Below, one piece after another: positions 53,307-61,536 of a stretch of 64,000 nt of DNA. The notes beneath the pieces are model-generated. The model did not search any database. It was not told the DNA's origin and worked only from the letters and a program-made list of their open reading frames with translations. The DNA comes from Actinomycetospora straminea. Lineage in GTDB: Bacteria; Actinomycetota; Actinomycetes; Mycobacteriales; Pseudonocardiaceae. Made by a program: the position numbers and the translations under genes. Positions within the stretch are counted from its first letter, which is position 1. Every line of letters starts with the position of its first letter. The stretch is from assembly GCF_028737255.1 (NCBI RefSeq), contig NZ_JAQZAN010000014.1, positions 124,001-188,000 on the forward strand, read 5' to 3'.

Positions 53307-54532
53307 GTCTCGCTCCGGGTCTCGGGACGGCGGCGCGAGGCCGCCAGGATCAGGGCGCTCACGCCGGCGCCCACCGCGCTGCCCACCGCGAACGCCACCT
53401 CGCCGCCGAGGATCGCGCCGGGCACCAGCCAGAACGCGACGCCGGCGGCCAGCAGCGCCGCGATCCAGCTCAGCGCGACGTCGCGGTGGCGCCCGCGGGC
53501 CACGTGCACCTGGGTGACGACGACGAGGCCGACGTGCGCGAGCACCCCGAGCACGATGATCGCGAGGTCCAGGCCGCCGATGGCGTAGGCGTCACCGAAG
53601 ATCAGCGAGACGAGCCGCGGGCCGATCCACCAGGCGAGCGGGGCGCCGATCGCGGCCAGGGCACCCAGCACGGCCGTGCCCTTCACGAGGAGCACCAGCA
53701 CCTCGCGGCGCCGGCCGGCGGCGATGAGGCGGGTCAGCGTCGGCACGACGGCCGACTGCAGCGGCACGACCATCGACAGCGGCGCCCGGGCCAGGGTGAA
53801 GGCGGCGACGAAGACACCCGCGGCGGCGGTCTCGCCCCCGTCGGCGGCCTGCGCCACCACCAGTACCGGCAGCCCGTTGAGCAGCAGCTGCGCGCACGCG
53901 GAACCCACCAGCAGCGGCAGCGCGTCGCGCACGAGCCCGCGCACGGTCGCGCCGGGGACGCGCCACGCCGAGGGCGGCGAGCTCCACGCCACCGCGCGCC
54001 GCCAGGCACCGGGCAGCTGCGGCACGTGCGCGAGCGCGATGGCCAGCACGAGCGCCCAGCAGAACGCCGCCGCGTCCGCGCCCTGCACGAAGAAGAGCCC
54101 GACGGCGAGGGCGAGACGGATCAGGGAGTCGAGCACCATCACCGCCGCGTGCCGCACGAGGCGGTCGGTGCCGATGAGGGTGCCGCGCACGAGGAACTGG
54201 GCGGCCGAGACGACGCTCAGCGCCACCAGCGCGAGCAGGACCGAGACGTGGTCGTCGAGGGCGCGGTAGAGGATCGGCAGCGCCCCGCCCAGCACGACCA
54301 GGGCGATGGCGGTCAGCACGCCGGCGGCGCCGGAGGCGGCCCGCAGCAGGGCCCGGCGATCGCCCGGGATGGGGAGGCGCCGGGCCAGCTCCTGCTCCAG
54401 CGGCAGGAAGGCGCCGAAGCCCAGGACGAGCGCCAGGGCCCAGAACGACCCGAAGGTCGCGTACTCGACGGGCGAGAGCGCGCGGGCCACGACGGCCAGG
54501 TAGACGTTGACGACGATGCCGGAGAGCAGCAC
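53303..54532 (-). CDS. Wzx-like polysaccharide flippase (MOP superfamily)
   Basis: At least 409 aa with 12 or so TM helices spaced over the whole length. SPVEYATFGSFWALALVLGFG then AFLPLEQELARRL is the typical first cytoplasmic/TM2 block of MATE/Wzx flippases, and GTLIGTDRLVRHAAVMVLDS the middle repeat. It would move a polyprenyl-linked sugar to the outer face. GTG 54532 is the first standard start but cuts TM1 and lacks a Shine-Dalgarno. A CTG at 54595 has GAGGAG 9 nt upstream and adds 21 residues (SDRAPGAVGARRLVGAAGLG), completing TM1; it may be the true start. A TATCCT box lies at 54638-54633. Confidence 0.85.
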   Translation of the reverse strand: MLLSGIVVNVYLAVVARALSPVEYATFGSFWALALVLGFGAFLPLEQELARRLPIPGDRRALLRAASGAAGVLTAIALVVLGGALPILYRALDDHVSVLLALVALSVVSAAQFLVRGTLIGTDRLVRHAAVMVLDSLIRLALAVGLFFVQGADAAAFCWALVLAIALAHVPQLPGAWRRAVAWSSPPSAWRVPGATVRGLVRDALPLLVGSACAQLLLNGLPVLVVAQAADGGETAAAGVFVAAFTLARAPLSMVVPLQSAVVPTLTRLIAAGRRREVLVLLVKGTAVLGALAAIGAPLAWWIGPRLVSLIFGDAYAIGGLDLAIIVLGVLAHVGLVVVTQVHVARGRHRDVALSWIAALLAAGVAFWLVPGAILGGEVAFAVGSAVGAGVSALILAASRRRPETRSET

Positions 54533-54713
54533 GCCCAGACCGGCCGCACCGACCAGTCTCCTCGCGCCGACGGCGCCCGGCGCGCGATCGCTCAGGGCGA
54601 GCGTCTCCTCACTCGGTGCTGCGATGCCGACGAGGATAACGGGGACCGGGCCGGAAACCGCGCAGGACCCGACCGGCCCGTCCCCGGTCGAGGGCGCGCG
54701 TACGCCCGGCGGT

Positions 54714-54719
54714 TAGCGT
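54714..54719 (+). promoter_or_regulatory. -10 box TAGCGT ahead of Emb-5
   Basis: Same hexamer as at Emb-4. Start near 54726 gives a ~29-nt leader with GGGAG (54741-54745) 9 nt before GTG 54755. The matching promoter design suggests co-regulation of the two genes. Confidence 0.5.
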
Positions 54720-54754
54720 GGTGACCGACGGGACGACGACGGGAGCGGCGGCTG

Positions 54755-57700
54755 GTGGGCACGAACGCTCCGCCGGCCGTGCCTGCCGACCCGTCCGCCG
54801 GCCCGCCCGAGCGGACCAGCTCGTTCGCGTGGGCCGTCACCGTCGTGGCGGGCGCCATCGCGCTGGTCGGGGCGTTGGTCCTGCCGTTCGCGCCCGTCGC
54901 CGTCAACACCTCCGAGGTGCGCTGGCCCGTCGACCCGCGCGACACCACGCCGACGATGCTCATGCTCACGGCCTACGAGCCGGCGGAGCTCGACGTGCGC
55001 TTCAGCTGCCGGGCCGCCCGGTCGGCCGCGGCGACCCCCGACGGCTTCGTGCTGTCCACGATGGGACCGCGGTCGCCGGACGCCGCGGACGAGGCGCTCA
55101 CGGTGGTGGCACGGGGTGACGCCGTCACCGTGCGCAGCGGTGGGTCCGTGCTCTTCGCGGGACCCCTGCCGCCGGGCGACTGCCGGTTCGTGGTCGCGGG
55201 CGACGCCGCCGCGGTCCGGGTGGTGCTCGACGGCGTCGTCGTGTCGACCACGGGGTCGCGCCTGCCCGTCCCCGACCCCGAGGAGGACGCGCCGGACGAG
55301 GAGGAGCCGCTCCCCGACCGCGAGCCGATCGCGAAGCCGATCTCCCCGCTGCCCGAGGTCGACGCCCTGCGGACCTCGGTCCCGCCGCTGCCCGACGCCG
55401 GCGTCGACGACCTGTCCGTGCGCCTGGTGCTGGACACCGCGTTCGACCACACGCCGTCAGCGGCCAAGTCCGTCCTCGTCGTGGTGATCGTGATGGCCCT
55501 CGTCGCCGGCGCGGTGGCCCTCCCGGCCGGGCGCGCGCCCCCGGAGTGGGGCGCCCGGGGGCTCGGGCGCCTCGTGCGGTGGCTCCGGCGCCGGGCCACG
55601 CGCACCGTGGCCCGTGCCCGGACCCTGCGGCCCCGGGTCGTCGACGTCCTCGTCCCGGCGGTCCTGCTCGCCTGGCTGTTCCTCGCGCCGATCACCGACG
55701 ACGACGGCTACTACGGCGCGATGGCGGCCAACGTCCCGTTCTCCGGGTACCTGCCGAACTACTACCAGCTCTACGACCAGGGCTACACGCCCTTCTCGTG
55801 GCCCTACTACGCGCTCTCCTGGTGGCAGACGACCGTCGGCACCGCGCCGGTGCTCGTGCGGATCCCGGCCCTGGTCCTGGGTCTGGGCACCTGGTGGCTG
55901 GCGCGGGCGTACGTAGCCCGGACACCGCTGGGCGGCACCGGGCGGTGGACGTCCGCCGCGGCCCGGACGGGCCTGGCCGCGGCCTTCCTCGCCGGGTTCC
56001 TGGCCTACGACATGGGCTCGCGGCCGGAGCCGGTCGTCATGTTCTTCGCCCTGGCCGCGCTCGTCGCCGTCGCCGAGGGGCTCGAACGGCGCCGGCTCGC
56101 CCTGCTCGGCCTCGCCGTCGGGGCCGCCTCGGCCGGGCTCATGGCCGCCCCGACGGGGTTCATCGCGCTGGCCCCGCTGGTCGCCGCCGCACCCGCGACC
56201 TGGCGGCTGGTGCGGGCACGGTCGGCGAGCTGGTGGGCGGTGGCCGGCTGCTGGATCGTCGTGCTCGCACCGCTCGCGGTGGGGAGCCTCCTGGGCTTCG
56301 CCGACGGCGCCTACCGCGACTTCGTCCGCTCGCAGGAGATCTTCGCGCCGATCCAGCGGGCGCAGACGTGGTACCAGGAGCTCCTGCGCTACAACGCGCT
56401 GCTCGACACCGCCTCGCACCACGGGTCCTACGCGCGACGCGCCCTGATCCTCGCCTGCCTGCTGGCGCTCGTGTGGTTCCTGGTGCTCGTCGTCGCGACG
56501 CGGGCCCGAGGGCTCGCGGTGCCCGCGCGCCTCCCCCTCGTCGGCTGGAGCACGCTGCTCGCCTTCGTCCTGCTGCTGCCGACGCCGAGCAAGCCGACCC
56601 ACCACCTCGGCGCCTTCGCCGGACTGGGTGCGGTGTTCCTCGCGCTGCTCCTGGTGGTCGGCCCCCGGCTCGTCGCCGCCCTCGACCGGGAGCACCGGGT
56701 GCCCCAGCCCGCGCTGGTCGCGGTCGCCCTGTCCGCGGTCGCGACGGCTGCCCTGGTCGGCCACGGACGTGCCATGTGGCCGTACGGCTGGGGCCTCGGC
56801 ATGCCGTCGTACGGCGACTACCCCTCGGTCCGCGGGATCGAGTTCGACCAGCCGCTGTGGTGGGCGCTCGCGCTCGTGCTGATCACCGTGGTGGTCGTGC
56901 TGGTCGGCCGGGCGCCCTGGCGACGGCTCGCGCTCGCGGTGTCGGTGCCCGTGCTCGTCGTCGCCCTCCTCGCCGCGGTGACGGTGTGGACGGTCGGCGA
57001 CGTCACCCGGGCCGCGATCCGCACCGCCGACGGCTGGTCGCCACAGATCGACGGGTGGACCGACCCCGTCGGCGACCGCTGTGGGCTGGGCGGGCAGATG
57101 GACGTCCTCGATCCGGCCGGCGGCCAGGCCCTCGCCCCGGTGCCGCTACCGGGCGGTGCGCCGTCGGAACCCCTGGTGCCGCTCGACGCCCCCGACGCCC
57201 CGGCACCGGAGACCCGCACCGAGCCGTTCCTGCCCGGCGCCTTCTTCCCGCCGAGCCCACCCCCGCGCGGGCTGCCCGGGGGAACGCCGGTGTGGGGCAG
57301 CTTCCTCGTGCCGGAGGACGGCGCCACGGCCGACGCCCGCACCGGTGGGTTCGCGACCGGGTGGTACCGCACGCCGCCGCCCGCCGAGGCGGGGATGACC
57401 GTCGCCGTCGCCGGCCGCACCGCCCGCGATGTCTCCCTGCGCGTGGAGTACGGACGCGAGACCCCCGACGGCGTCGTGCCCCTCGACACCCACCGGCTCG
57501 CCGAGGACGACCCCGAGTCGGTCACCTGGCGGACCGTGGCACTGGTCGACGAGGCCGCCCCGCCGCCCGGGGCGAACGCCGTCCGGCTCCTCGCCGACGA
57601 CGCCAGCACCTCCACCGGGGGCTGGTCGGCGTTCTCCGCCCCCGTCGCGCACCGGTGGGTGCCCCTGCCCGACTACCTGCCGGCCGGCGGCGCGGTCGGG

Positions 57701-58072
57701 ATCGCCTGGCAGATCCGGACCTACTTCCCGTGCCTGCGCCAGCCGCGGCAACAGGCGGGGATCACCGAGCCGGCCGTCGCGGCGATCGGATACGGCGACA
57801 CCGTCGAGGCCGCCCGCGCCGACTGGATGTTCAACCCGGCGCGGGGCGGCCTGCTCGGCCACGCCGAGCGCGAGGGCCCGGGCACCCTGCTGACCACGCG
57901 GGTCCGCGACGTGGGGGACGCCGTCGACGACGTGTACCTCGTCGACCTGCGTCAGCCCTATCCGTCCGACGGCTACGTCCTGACCCGCGACCGGCGGGTC
58001 GAATCGGGCCTGTCGGCGCCGGGCGTCGACGCCGCGGACCTCAGGACTCCCCCTCCGCCAGCTGCCGGATGA
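54755..58072 (+). CDS. Arabinosyltransferase, Emb family, divergent subtype (Emb-5)
   Basis: 1105-aa GT-C enzyme, close paralogue of Emb-4. Catalytic motif ITDDDGYYGAMAANVPFSGY (Asp315-317) then LPNYYQLYDQGYTPFSWPYY. The usual PSKWTHHFG motif is altered to PSKPTHHLG. APTGFIALAPLV and TYFPCLRQPR are kept. The extracytoplasmic N-terminal domain has an acidic insertion (DPEEDAPDEEEPLPDREP) at ~170-190 absent from Emb-4. Together with Emb-4 it probably adds arabinose in a distinct linkage or to a distinct acceptor. GTG 54755. Its last 32 nt overlap the convergent aconitase gene. Confidence 0.92.
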   Translation: MGTNAPPAVPADPSAGPPERTSSFAWAVTVVAGAIALVGALVLPFAPVAVNTSEVRWPVDPRDTTPTMLMLTAYEPAELDVRFSCRAARSAAATPDGFVLSTMGPRSPDAADEALTVVARGDAVTVRSGGSVLFAGPLPPGDCRFVVAGDAAAVRVVLDGVVVSTTGSRLPVPDPEEDAPDEEEPLPDREPIAKPISPLPEVDALRTSVPPLPDAGVDDLSVRLVLDTAFDHTPSAAKSVLVVVIVMALVAGAVALPAGRAPPEWGARGLGRLVRWLRRRATRTVARARTLRPRVVDVLVPAVLLAWLFLAPITDDDGYYGAMAANVPFSGYLPNYYQLYDQGYTPFSWPYYALSWWQTTVGTAPVLVRIPALVLGLGTWWLARAYVARTPLGGTGRWTSAAARTGLAAAFLAGFLAYDMGSRPEPVVMFFALAALVAVAEGLERRRLALLGLAVGAASAGLMAAPTGFIALAPLVAAAPATWRLVRARSASWWAVAGCWIVVLAPLAVGSLLGFADGAYRDFVRSQEIFAPIQRAQTWYQELLRYNALLDTASHHGSYARRALILACLLALVWFLVLVVATRARGLAVPARLPLVGWSTLLAFVLLLPTPSKPTHHLGAFAGLGAVFLALLLVVGPRLVAALDREHRVPQPALVAVALSAVATAALVGHGRAMWPYGWGLGMPSYGDYPSVRGIEFDQPLWWALALVLITVVVVLVGRAPWRRLALAVSVPVLVVALLAAVTVWTVGDVTRAAIRTADGWSPQIDGWTDPVGDRCGLGGQMDVLDPAGGQALAPVPLPGGAPSEPLVPLDAPDAPAPETRTEPFLPGAFFPPSPPPRGLPGGTPVWGSFLVPEDGATADARTGGFATGWYRTPPPAEAGMTVAVAGRTARDVSLRVEYGRETPDGVVPLDTHRLAEDDPESVTWRTVALVDEAAPPPGANAVRLLADDASTSTGGWSAFSAPVAHRWVPLPDYLPAGGAVGIAWQIRTYFPCLRQPRQQAGITEPAVAAIGYGDTVEAARADWMFNPARGGLLGHAEREGPGTLLTTRVRDVGDAVDDVYLVDLRQPYPSDGYVLTRDRRVESGLSAPGVDAADLRTPPPPAAG

Positions 58073-59993
58073 GCCCGCCGGCGAGGACCATCCGGACCTG
58101 CCGGTCGGAGAGCTGGTGGCGGAAGGTCAGCTCGGTGCCGTCCACCTGACCGACGACCTCGCTCCCCTTCTGCAGCTGCTCGTGCAGGTCGGAGAACGAC
58201 AGGGTGCTGCCCTGCGGCACCTTGTCCCGGTCGCCCTCGCCGGTGAACTCGAGCGCGAGGATCCCGAAGTTCGCCAGGTTCTGCCAGTGGATGCGGGCGA
58301 ACGACTCCGCGATCACCACGCGCAGGCCGAGCCAGCGCGGGCAGATCGCCGCGTGCTCACGCGACGAGCCCTGGCCGTAGTTCGCGCCGCCGACGATCGC
58401 GTGGCCCGTCGAGTCCTTGATCTCCTCGGCGTTCGCCGGGTAGTCGGGGTCGATCCGCGTGAAGGCGAAGCGCGCCAGCGCCGGGATGTTCGACCGGAAC
58501 GGCAGCGCCTCGGCGCCCGCCGGCGAGATGTCGTCGGTGGAGATGTCGTCGCCGACGGCGAGCAGCACCGGCACCTCGAAGGCGTCGGGGAACGGCTCGA
58601 ACTCCGGCAGCCCGGAGATGTTCGGGCCCTTGACCAGCTCCTCGTCCCGGGCCTCCTCGGCCGGTGGCGGCTCCTCGAGCATGCCGGGGATGACGGTGGG
58701 CTCGGGGAGGTCGAGGTCGCCCCACGTCAGGCCCAGCTCCTCGGCGAGCTCCCGGGGGTCGGTGATCTCGCCGCGCAGCGCGCTCGCCGCCGCGGTCTCG
58801 GGCGAGCACAGCCAGACCTGGTCGTCGGCGCCGCCGCCGGAGCGGCCGGGGAAGTTGCGGGGGAACGTCCGCAGCGAGTTCGTCCCGGGTGCGGGCGCCT
58901 GGCCCATGCCGATGCAGCCCAGGCAGCCCGACTGGTGCAGGCGCGCGCCGGCCTGGATCAGCGAGGTCGTGCCGCCCCAGCGCGTCAGGTCGGCGAGGAT
59001 CGGGCGCGAGGTCGGGTTGATGTCGAAGCTGACGCCGGGGTGGGTCTGGCGGCCCTCGACCATGCGGGCCGCGATGGCGAAGTCGCGCAGGCCGGGGTTG
59101 GCCGACGATCCGATGACCACCTGGCCCACCGGGGTGCCCGCGACCTCGCGGACCGGGACCACGTTGCCCGGCGACGACGGCTGCGCGATGAGCGGCTCGA
59201 GCTCCGAGAGCTCGATGTGCTCGGTGACGTCGTACTCCGTGCCCTCCTCGGCGAGCAGCTCGGTGAAGTCGTCCTCGCGGCCCTCGCCGGCGAGGAAGCG
59301 GCGGACCTCGTCGTCGGCGGGGAACACGCTCGTCGTCGCCCCGAGCTCGGCGCCCATGTTGGTGATGACGTGCCGGTCCATCGCCGTGAGCCCGGCGAGG
59401 CCGGGCCCGTGGTACTCGATGATCCGGTTGGTGCCGCCCTTGGTGCCGTGGCGGCGCAGCATCTCGAGGATGACGTCCTTCGCCGAGCACCACGGAGGGA
59501 GCTCGCCGGTGAGCTCGACCCCCCAGATCTCGGGCATGCGGATGCTCAGCGGCTGGCCGGTGATCGCCAGCGCCACCTCGAGGCCGCCGACGCCGATGGC
59601 GAGCATGCCCAGCGACCCGCACGCCGGGGTGTGCGAGTCGGAGCCGATCATCGTCTTGCCGGGCTTGCCGAAGCGCTGCATGTGGGTCGGGTGCGAGACG
59701 CCGTTGCCCGGCTGGGAGTACCAGAGGCCGAAGCGACGGGACGCCGAGCGCAGGTAGGCGTGGTCCTCGGCGTTCTTCTCGTCGGCCTGCAGCAGGTTGT
59801 GGTCGACGTACTGCACCGAGACCTCGGTCTGCGCCCGGTCGAGCCCGAGCGACTCGAGCTCCTGCATGACGAGCGTGCCCGTCGCATCCTGGGTCAGGGT
59901 CTGGTCGATGCGCAGGGCGATCTCCTCGCCCGGCGTCATCTCCCCGTCGACCAGGTGGGACGCGATCAGCTGGTGGGCGACGCCGTGCGGCAT
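58041..59993 (-). CDS. acn: Aconitate hydratase (Aquifex-type subfamily)
   Basis: 650-aa citrate/isocitrate isomerase of the TCA cycle, of the shorter single-chain type. HTPACGSLGMLAIGVGGLEV, GARLHQSGCLGCIGMGQAPA, FPRNFPGRSGGG and, in the swivel domain, GGANYGQGSSREHAAICPR are conserved. The canonical GSCTNS ligand motif is replaced by GSSANPG, so one of the three usual Fe-S cysteines is absent there; WLCSPE may substitute. I recall this substitution in other actinobacterial members, so it is a subfamily trait rather than a defect. ATG 59993 with GGAGG 5 nt upstream. Overlaps the Emb-5 end by 32 nt. Confidence 0.9.
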   Translation of the reverse strand: MPHGVAHQLIASHLVDGEMTPGEEIALRIDQTLTQDATGTLVMQELESLGLDRAQTEVSVQYVDHNLLQADEKNAEDHAYLRSASRRFGLWYSQPGNGVSHPTHMQRFGKPGKTMIGSDSHTPACGSLGMLAIGVGGLEVALAITGQPLSIRMPEIWGVELTGELPPWCSAKDVILEMLRRHGTKGGTNRIIEYHGPGLAGLTAMDRHVITNMGAELGATTSVFPADDEVRRFLAGEGREDDFTELLAEEGTEYDVTEHIELSELEPLIAQPSSPGNVVPVREVAGTPVGQVVIGSSANPGLRDFAIAARMVEGRQTHPGVSFDINPTSRPILADLTRWGGTTSLIQAGARLHQSGCLGCIGMGQAPAPGTNSLRTFPRNFPGRSGGGADDQVWLCSPETAAASALRGEITDPRELAEELGLTWGDLDLPEPTVIPGMLEEPPPAEEARDEELVKGPNISGLPEFEPFPDAFEVPVLLAVGDDISTDDISPAGAEALPFRSNIPALARFAFTRIDPDYPANAEEIKDSTGHAIVGGANYGQGSSREHAAICPRWLGLRVVIAESFARIHWQNLANFGILALEFTGEGDRDKVPQGSTLSFSDLHEQLQKGSEVVGQVDGTELTFRHQLSDRQVRMVLAGGLIRQLAEGES

Positions 59994-60066
59994 GGAGGCC
60001 TCCCGGAGAGGTCGTGCGGCGGTGACGCCACGGGTACCCCGTCCGGCAGCTGATGTTGCACCCGTC

Positions 60067-60327
60067 TCAGCCCGGCTTGGCGGCCGCCTGGGTCACGTAG
60101 GTCTCGACGACCTGCCGGGCCTCGTAGATCGTCCGCGCGCTCCCCCACGCGTTGGGGTCGAGACGGTTGTGGGTCCAGCCGCCCGGGAGCTGGCGCGTGC
60201 CGAGGCTGAGGTGGCCGACCTCGCGGTGCCACAGGATCTCCGACTGGAATCCGCGCGGGTCGTCCCAGTGCCAGGAGTAGCCGTATTCCTCCGCCTGCTC
60301 GAAGACCTCGACACCGTCGATCTCCAT
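60067..60327 (-). CDS. Small protein of unknown function
   Basis: 86 aa, soluble, aromatic-rich (EEYGYSWHWDDPRGFQSE; ILWHREVGHLSLGTRQLPGG; WTHNRLDPNAWGSA). No TM segment or signal peptide. I do not recognise it. ATG 60327 is preceded by GGGAGGGG. Located upstream of aconitase in the same direction with 73 nt between. Confidence 0.65.
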   Translation of the reverse strand: MEIDGVEVFEQAEEYGYSWHWDDPRGFQSEILWHREVGHLSLGTRQLPGGWTHNRLDPNAWGSARTIYEARQVVETYVTQAAAKPG

Positions 60328-60375
60328 GGCACCCCTCCCCGACCCGAGCCCGACCCGCCGGTGCGCGTCGCGATC

Positions 60376-60381
60376 TAGGAT
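60376..60381 (+). promoter_or_regulatory. -10 box TAGGAT ahead of the small gene at 60481
   Basis: TAGGAT about 100 nt before GTG 60481; the intervening leader has no ORF I would defend and ends in GGAGGAG. Confidence 0.35.
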
Positions 60382-60480
60382 CGGTGGCCGCCGTTCTCCC
60401 TACGCGCGGCACTCGGAGCATTTCGTGTGGCGACCGGCCGAATGTGCGGCGGCCGGACGCAGGCGAGTCGGAGGAGAATC

Positions 60481-60729
60481 GTGACGGTCTACGTGTCGCT
60501 GCCCCAGATCCCGCTGACGCTCAAGTTCGAGGAGCACCTCGACGACGTCGTCACCCGGTTCCAGCAGCTCATCACCGACGGCGAGGTCCACCGGTACACG
60601 TTCACCGACCACCAGGCCGTGCTCGTCAACTACGGGGTGATCGCCTCGGCGACGTTCTCGGAGGGTCCGCGCACGCTGGAGGTGTCCGAGCTCAACCGGG
60701 GGCTCAGCGCCCGTCTCACCGACAGCTGA
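60481..60729 (+). CDS. Small protein of unknown function
   Basis: 82 aa, soluble. YVSLPQIPLTLKFEEHLDDV then VTRFQQLITDGEVHRYTFTD and HQAVLVNYGVIASATFSEGP suggest an alpha/beta fold. No known family. GTG 60481 has GGAGGAG 3-9 nt upstream. Adjacent to another small gene in the same direction. Confidence 0.65.
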   Translation: MTVYVSLPQIPLTLKFEEHLDDVVTRFQQLITDGEVHRYTFTDHQAVLVNYGVIASATFSEGPRTLEVSELNRGLSARLTDS

Positions 60730-60781
60730 GCCCGACCGGGGGTCGAAGATGCTCCCACAGGAGCAATTCGATCTCCCGAAG

Positions 60782-60810
60782 GTGACGGACACGATCACGG
60801 CCGTTACGCT
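60782..60810 (+). promoter_or_regulatory. Promoter of the 50-aa membrane protein gene
   Basis: GTGACG (60782-60787), 17 nt, TACGCT (60805-60810), 7 nt, ATG 60818. This is the best complete sigma-A-like promoter in the window and again places the start codon at the expected transcription start. Confidence 0.55.
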
Positions 60811-60817
60811 GCGGCTC

Positions 60818-60970
60818 ATGCAACGTGTGGTAGGGCTCCTCGTCCTGGCCCTCGTGCTGTTCTGGATCATCAGCTCTCCCGAGAGCGCAGCAGCGACGGT
60901 CACCGCGATCCTGGCTATCCTCGTCGGCTTCGCCGAGCAGATCGTCGAGTTCTTCCGCGCCCTCGTCTGA
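60818..60970 (+). CDS. 50-aa membrane protein
   Basis: Very short protein, almost entirely two hydrophobic helices: VVGLLVLALVLFWIISS, the short loop PESAAAT, and VTAILAILVGFAEQIVEFFR. It could be a small regulatory membrane peptide. ATG 60818 is chosen because the promoter and its spacing predict a leaderless message; an in-frame start at 60749 would add 23 residues without hydrophobic character. Confidence 0.6.
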   Translation: MQRVVGLLVLALVLFWIISSPESAAATVTAILAILVGFAEQIVEFFRALV

Positions 60971-61067
60971 GGCTCCTCGCCCGCGGCGACGTGTGACACC
61001 CGCGTCCTCCCGGGCACCCGCGCGCATCGTCCCGACCCGATGGGTCATCGAGCGCGAGAGGAGAACG

Positions 61068-61463
61068 ATGCAGGAGCACGAGTTCGTCAGCGCGGTCAAG
61101 GAGAGCCTCGAGCTGCCGGACAACGCGACCGCCGAGCGCGCCGTCCGCGCGACGCTCACCGTCCTCGGTCAGCGCCTCGAGGGCGGCGAGGCCAAGGACC
61201 TGGCCTCGCAGCTCCCGGGCGGCCTGTCCGACGCGCTGCCCTCCGAGGGTGCCGGCGAGCGGTTCGACGTCGACACCTTCTACCAGCGCATCGCCGAGCA
61301 GGAGGGCGCCGGCGTGACCGTCGCCCAGGCCCGCCAGCACGCCCGGGCGATCGCCAAGGGCCTCGAGACGGCGCTGTCCGACGGTGAGTGGCAGAACTTC
61401 ACCAGCCAGCTCCCGACGGACTACCAGGACTTCCTCGGCACCGAGCCCGTCCAGAAGCACTAG
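61068..61463 (+). CDS. DUF2267 protein
   Basis: 131 aa matching the DUF2267 family: opening MQEHEFVSAVKESLELPDNA, then ERAVRATLTVLGQRLEGGEA, KDLASQLPGGLSDALP, and the second half FYQRIAEQEG..ALSDGEWQNFTSQLP. Two related helical halves are visible (SQLPGGLSDALP and SQLPTDYQDFLG). Function unknown; members are often stress-associated. AGGAGAAC directly before ATG 61068. Confidence 0.88.
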   Translation: MQEHEFVSAVKESLELPDNATAERAVRATLTVLGQRLEGGEAKDLASQLPGGLSDALPSEGAGERFDVDTFYQRIAEQEGAGVTVAQARQHARAIAKGLETALSDGEWQNFTSQLPTDYQDFLGTEPVQKH

Positions 61464-61468
61464 TCCGT

Positions 61469-61529
61469 CGCGCCGAGGAGATACGCACGTCAGCGCTACC
61501 CGTCGCGCTGCCGTGCGATCTCCGGCGCG
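61469..61529. terminator. Bidirectional terminator between DUF2267 gene and rmlA
   Basis: Long imperfect stem: CGCGCC (61469-61474), a GAGAT block and CGCACG (61484-61489) on the left pair with CGTGCG (61512-61517), ATCTCC and GGCGCG (61524-61529) on the right. It sits between two converging genes, overlapping no coding sequence. Confidence 0.5.
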
Positions 61530-61536
61530 CCACGGG

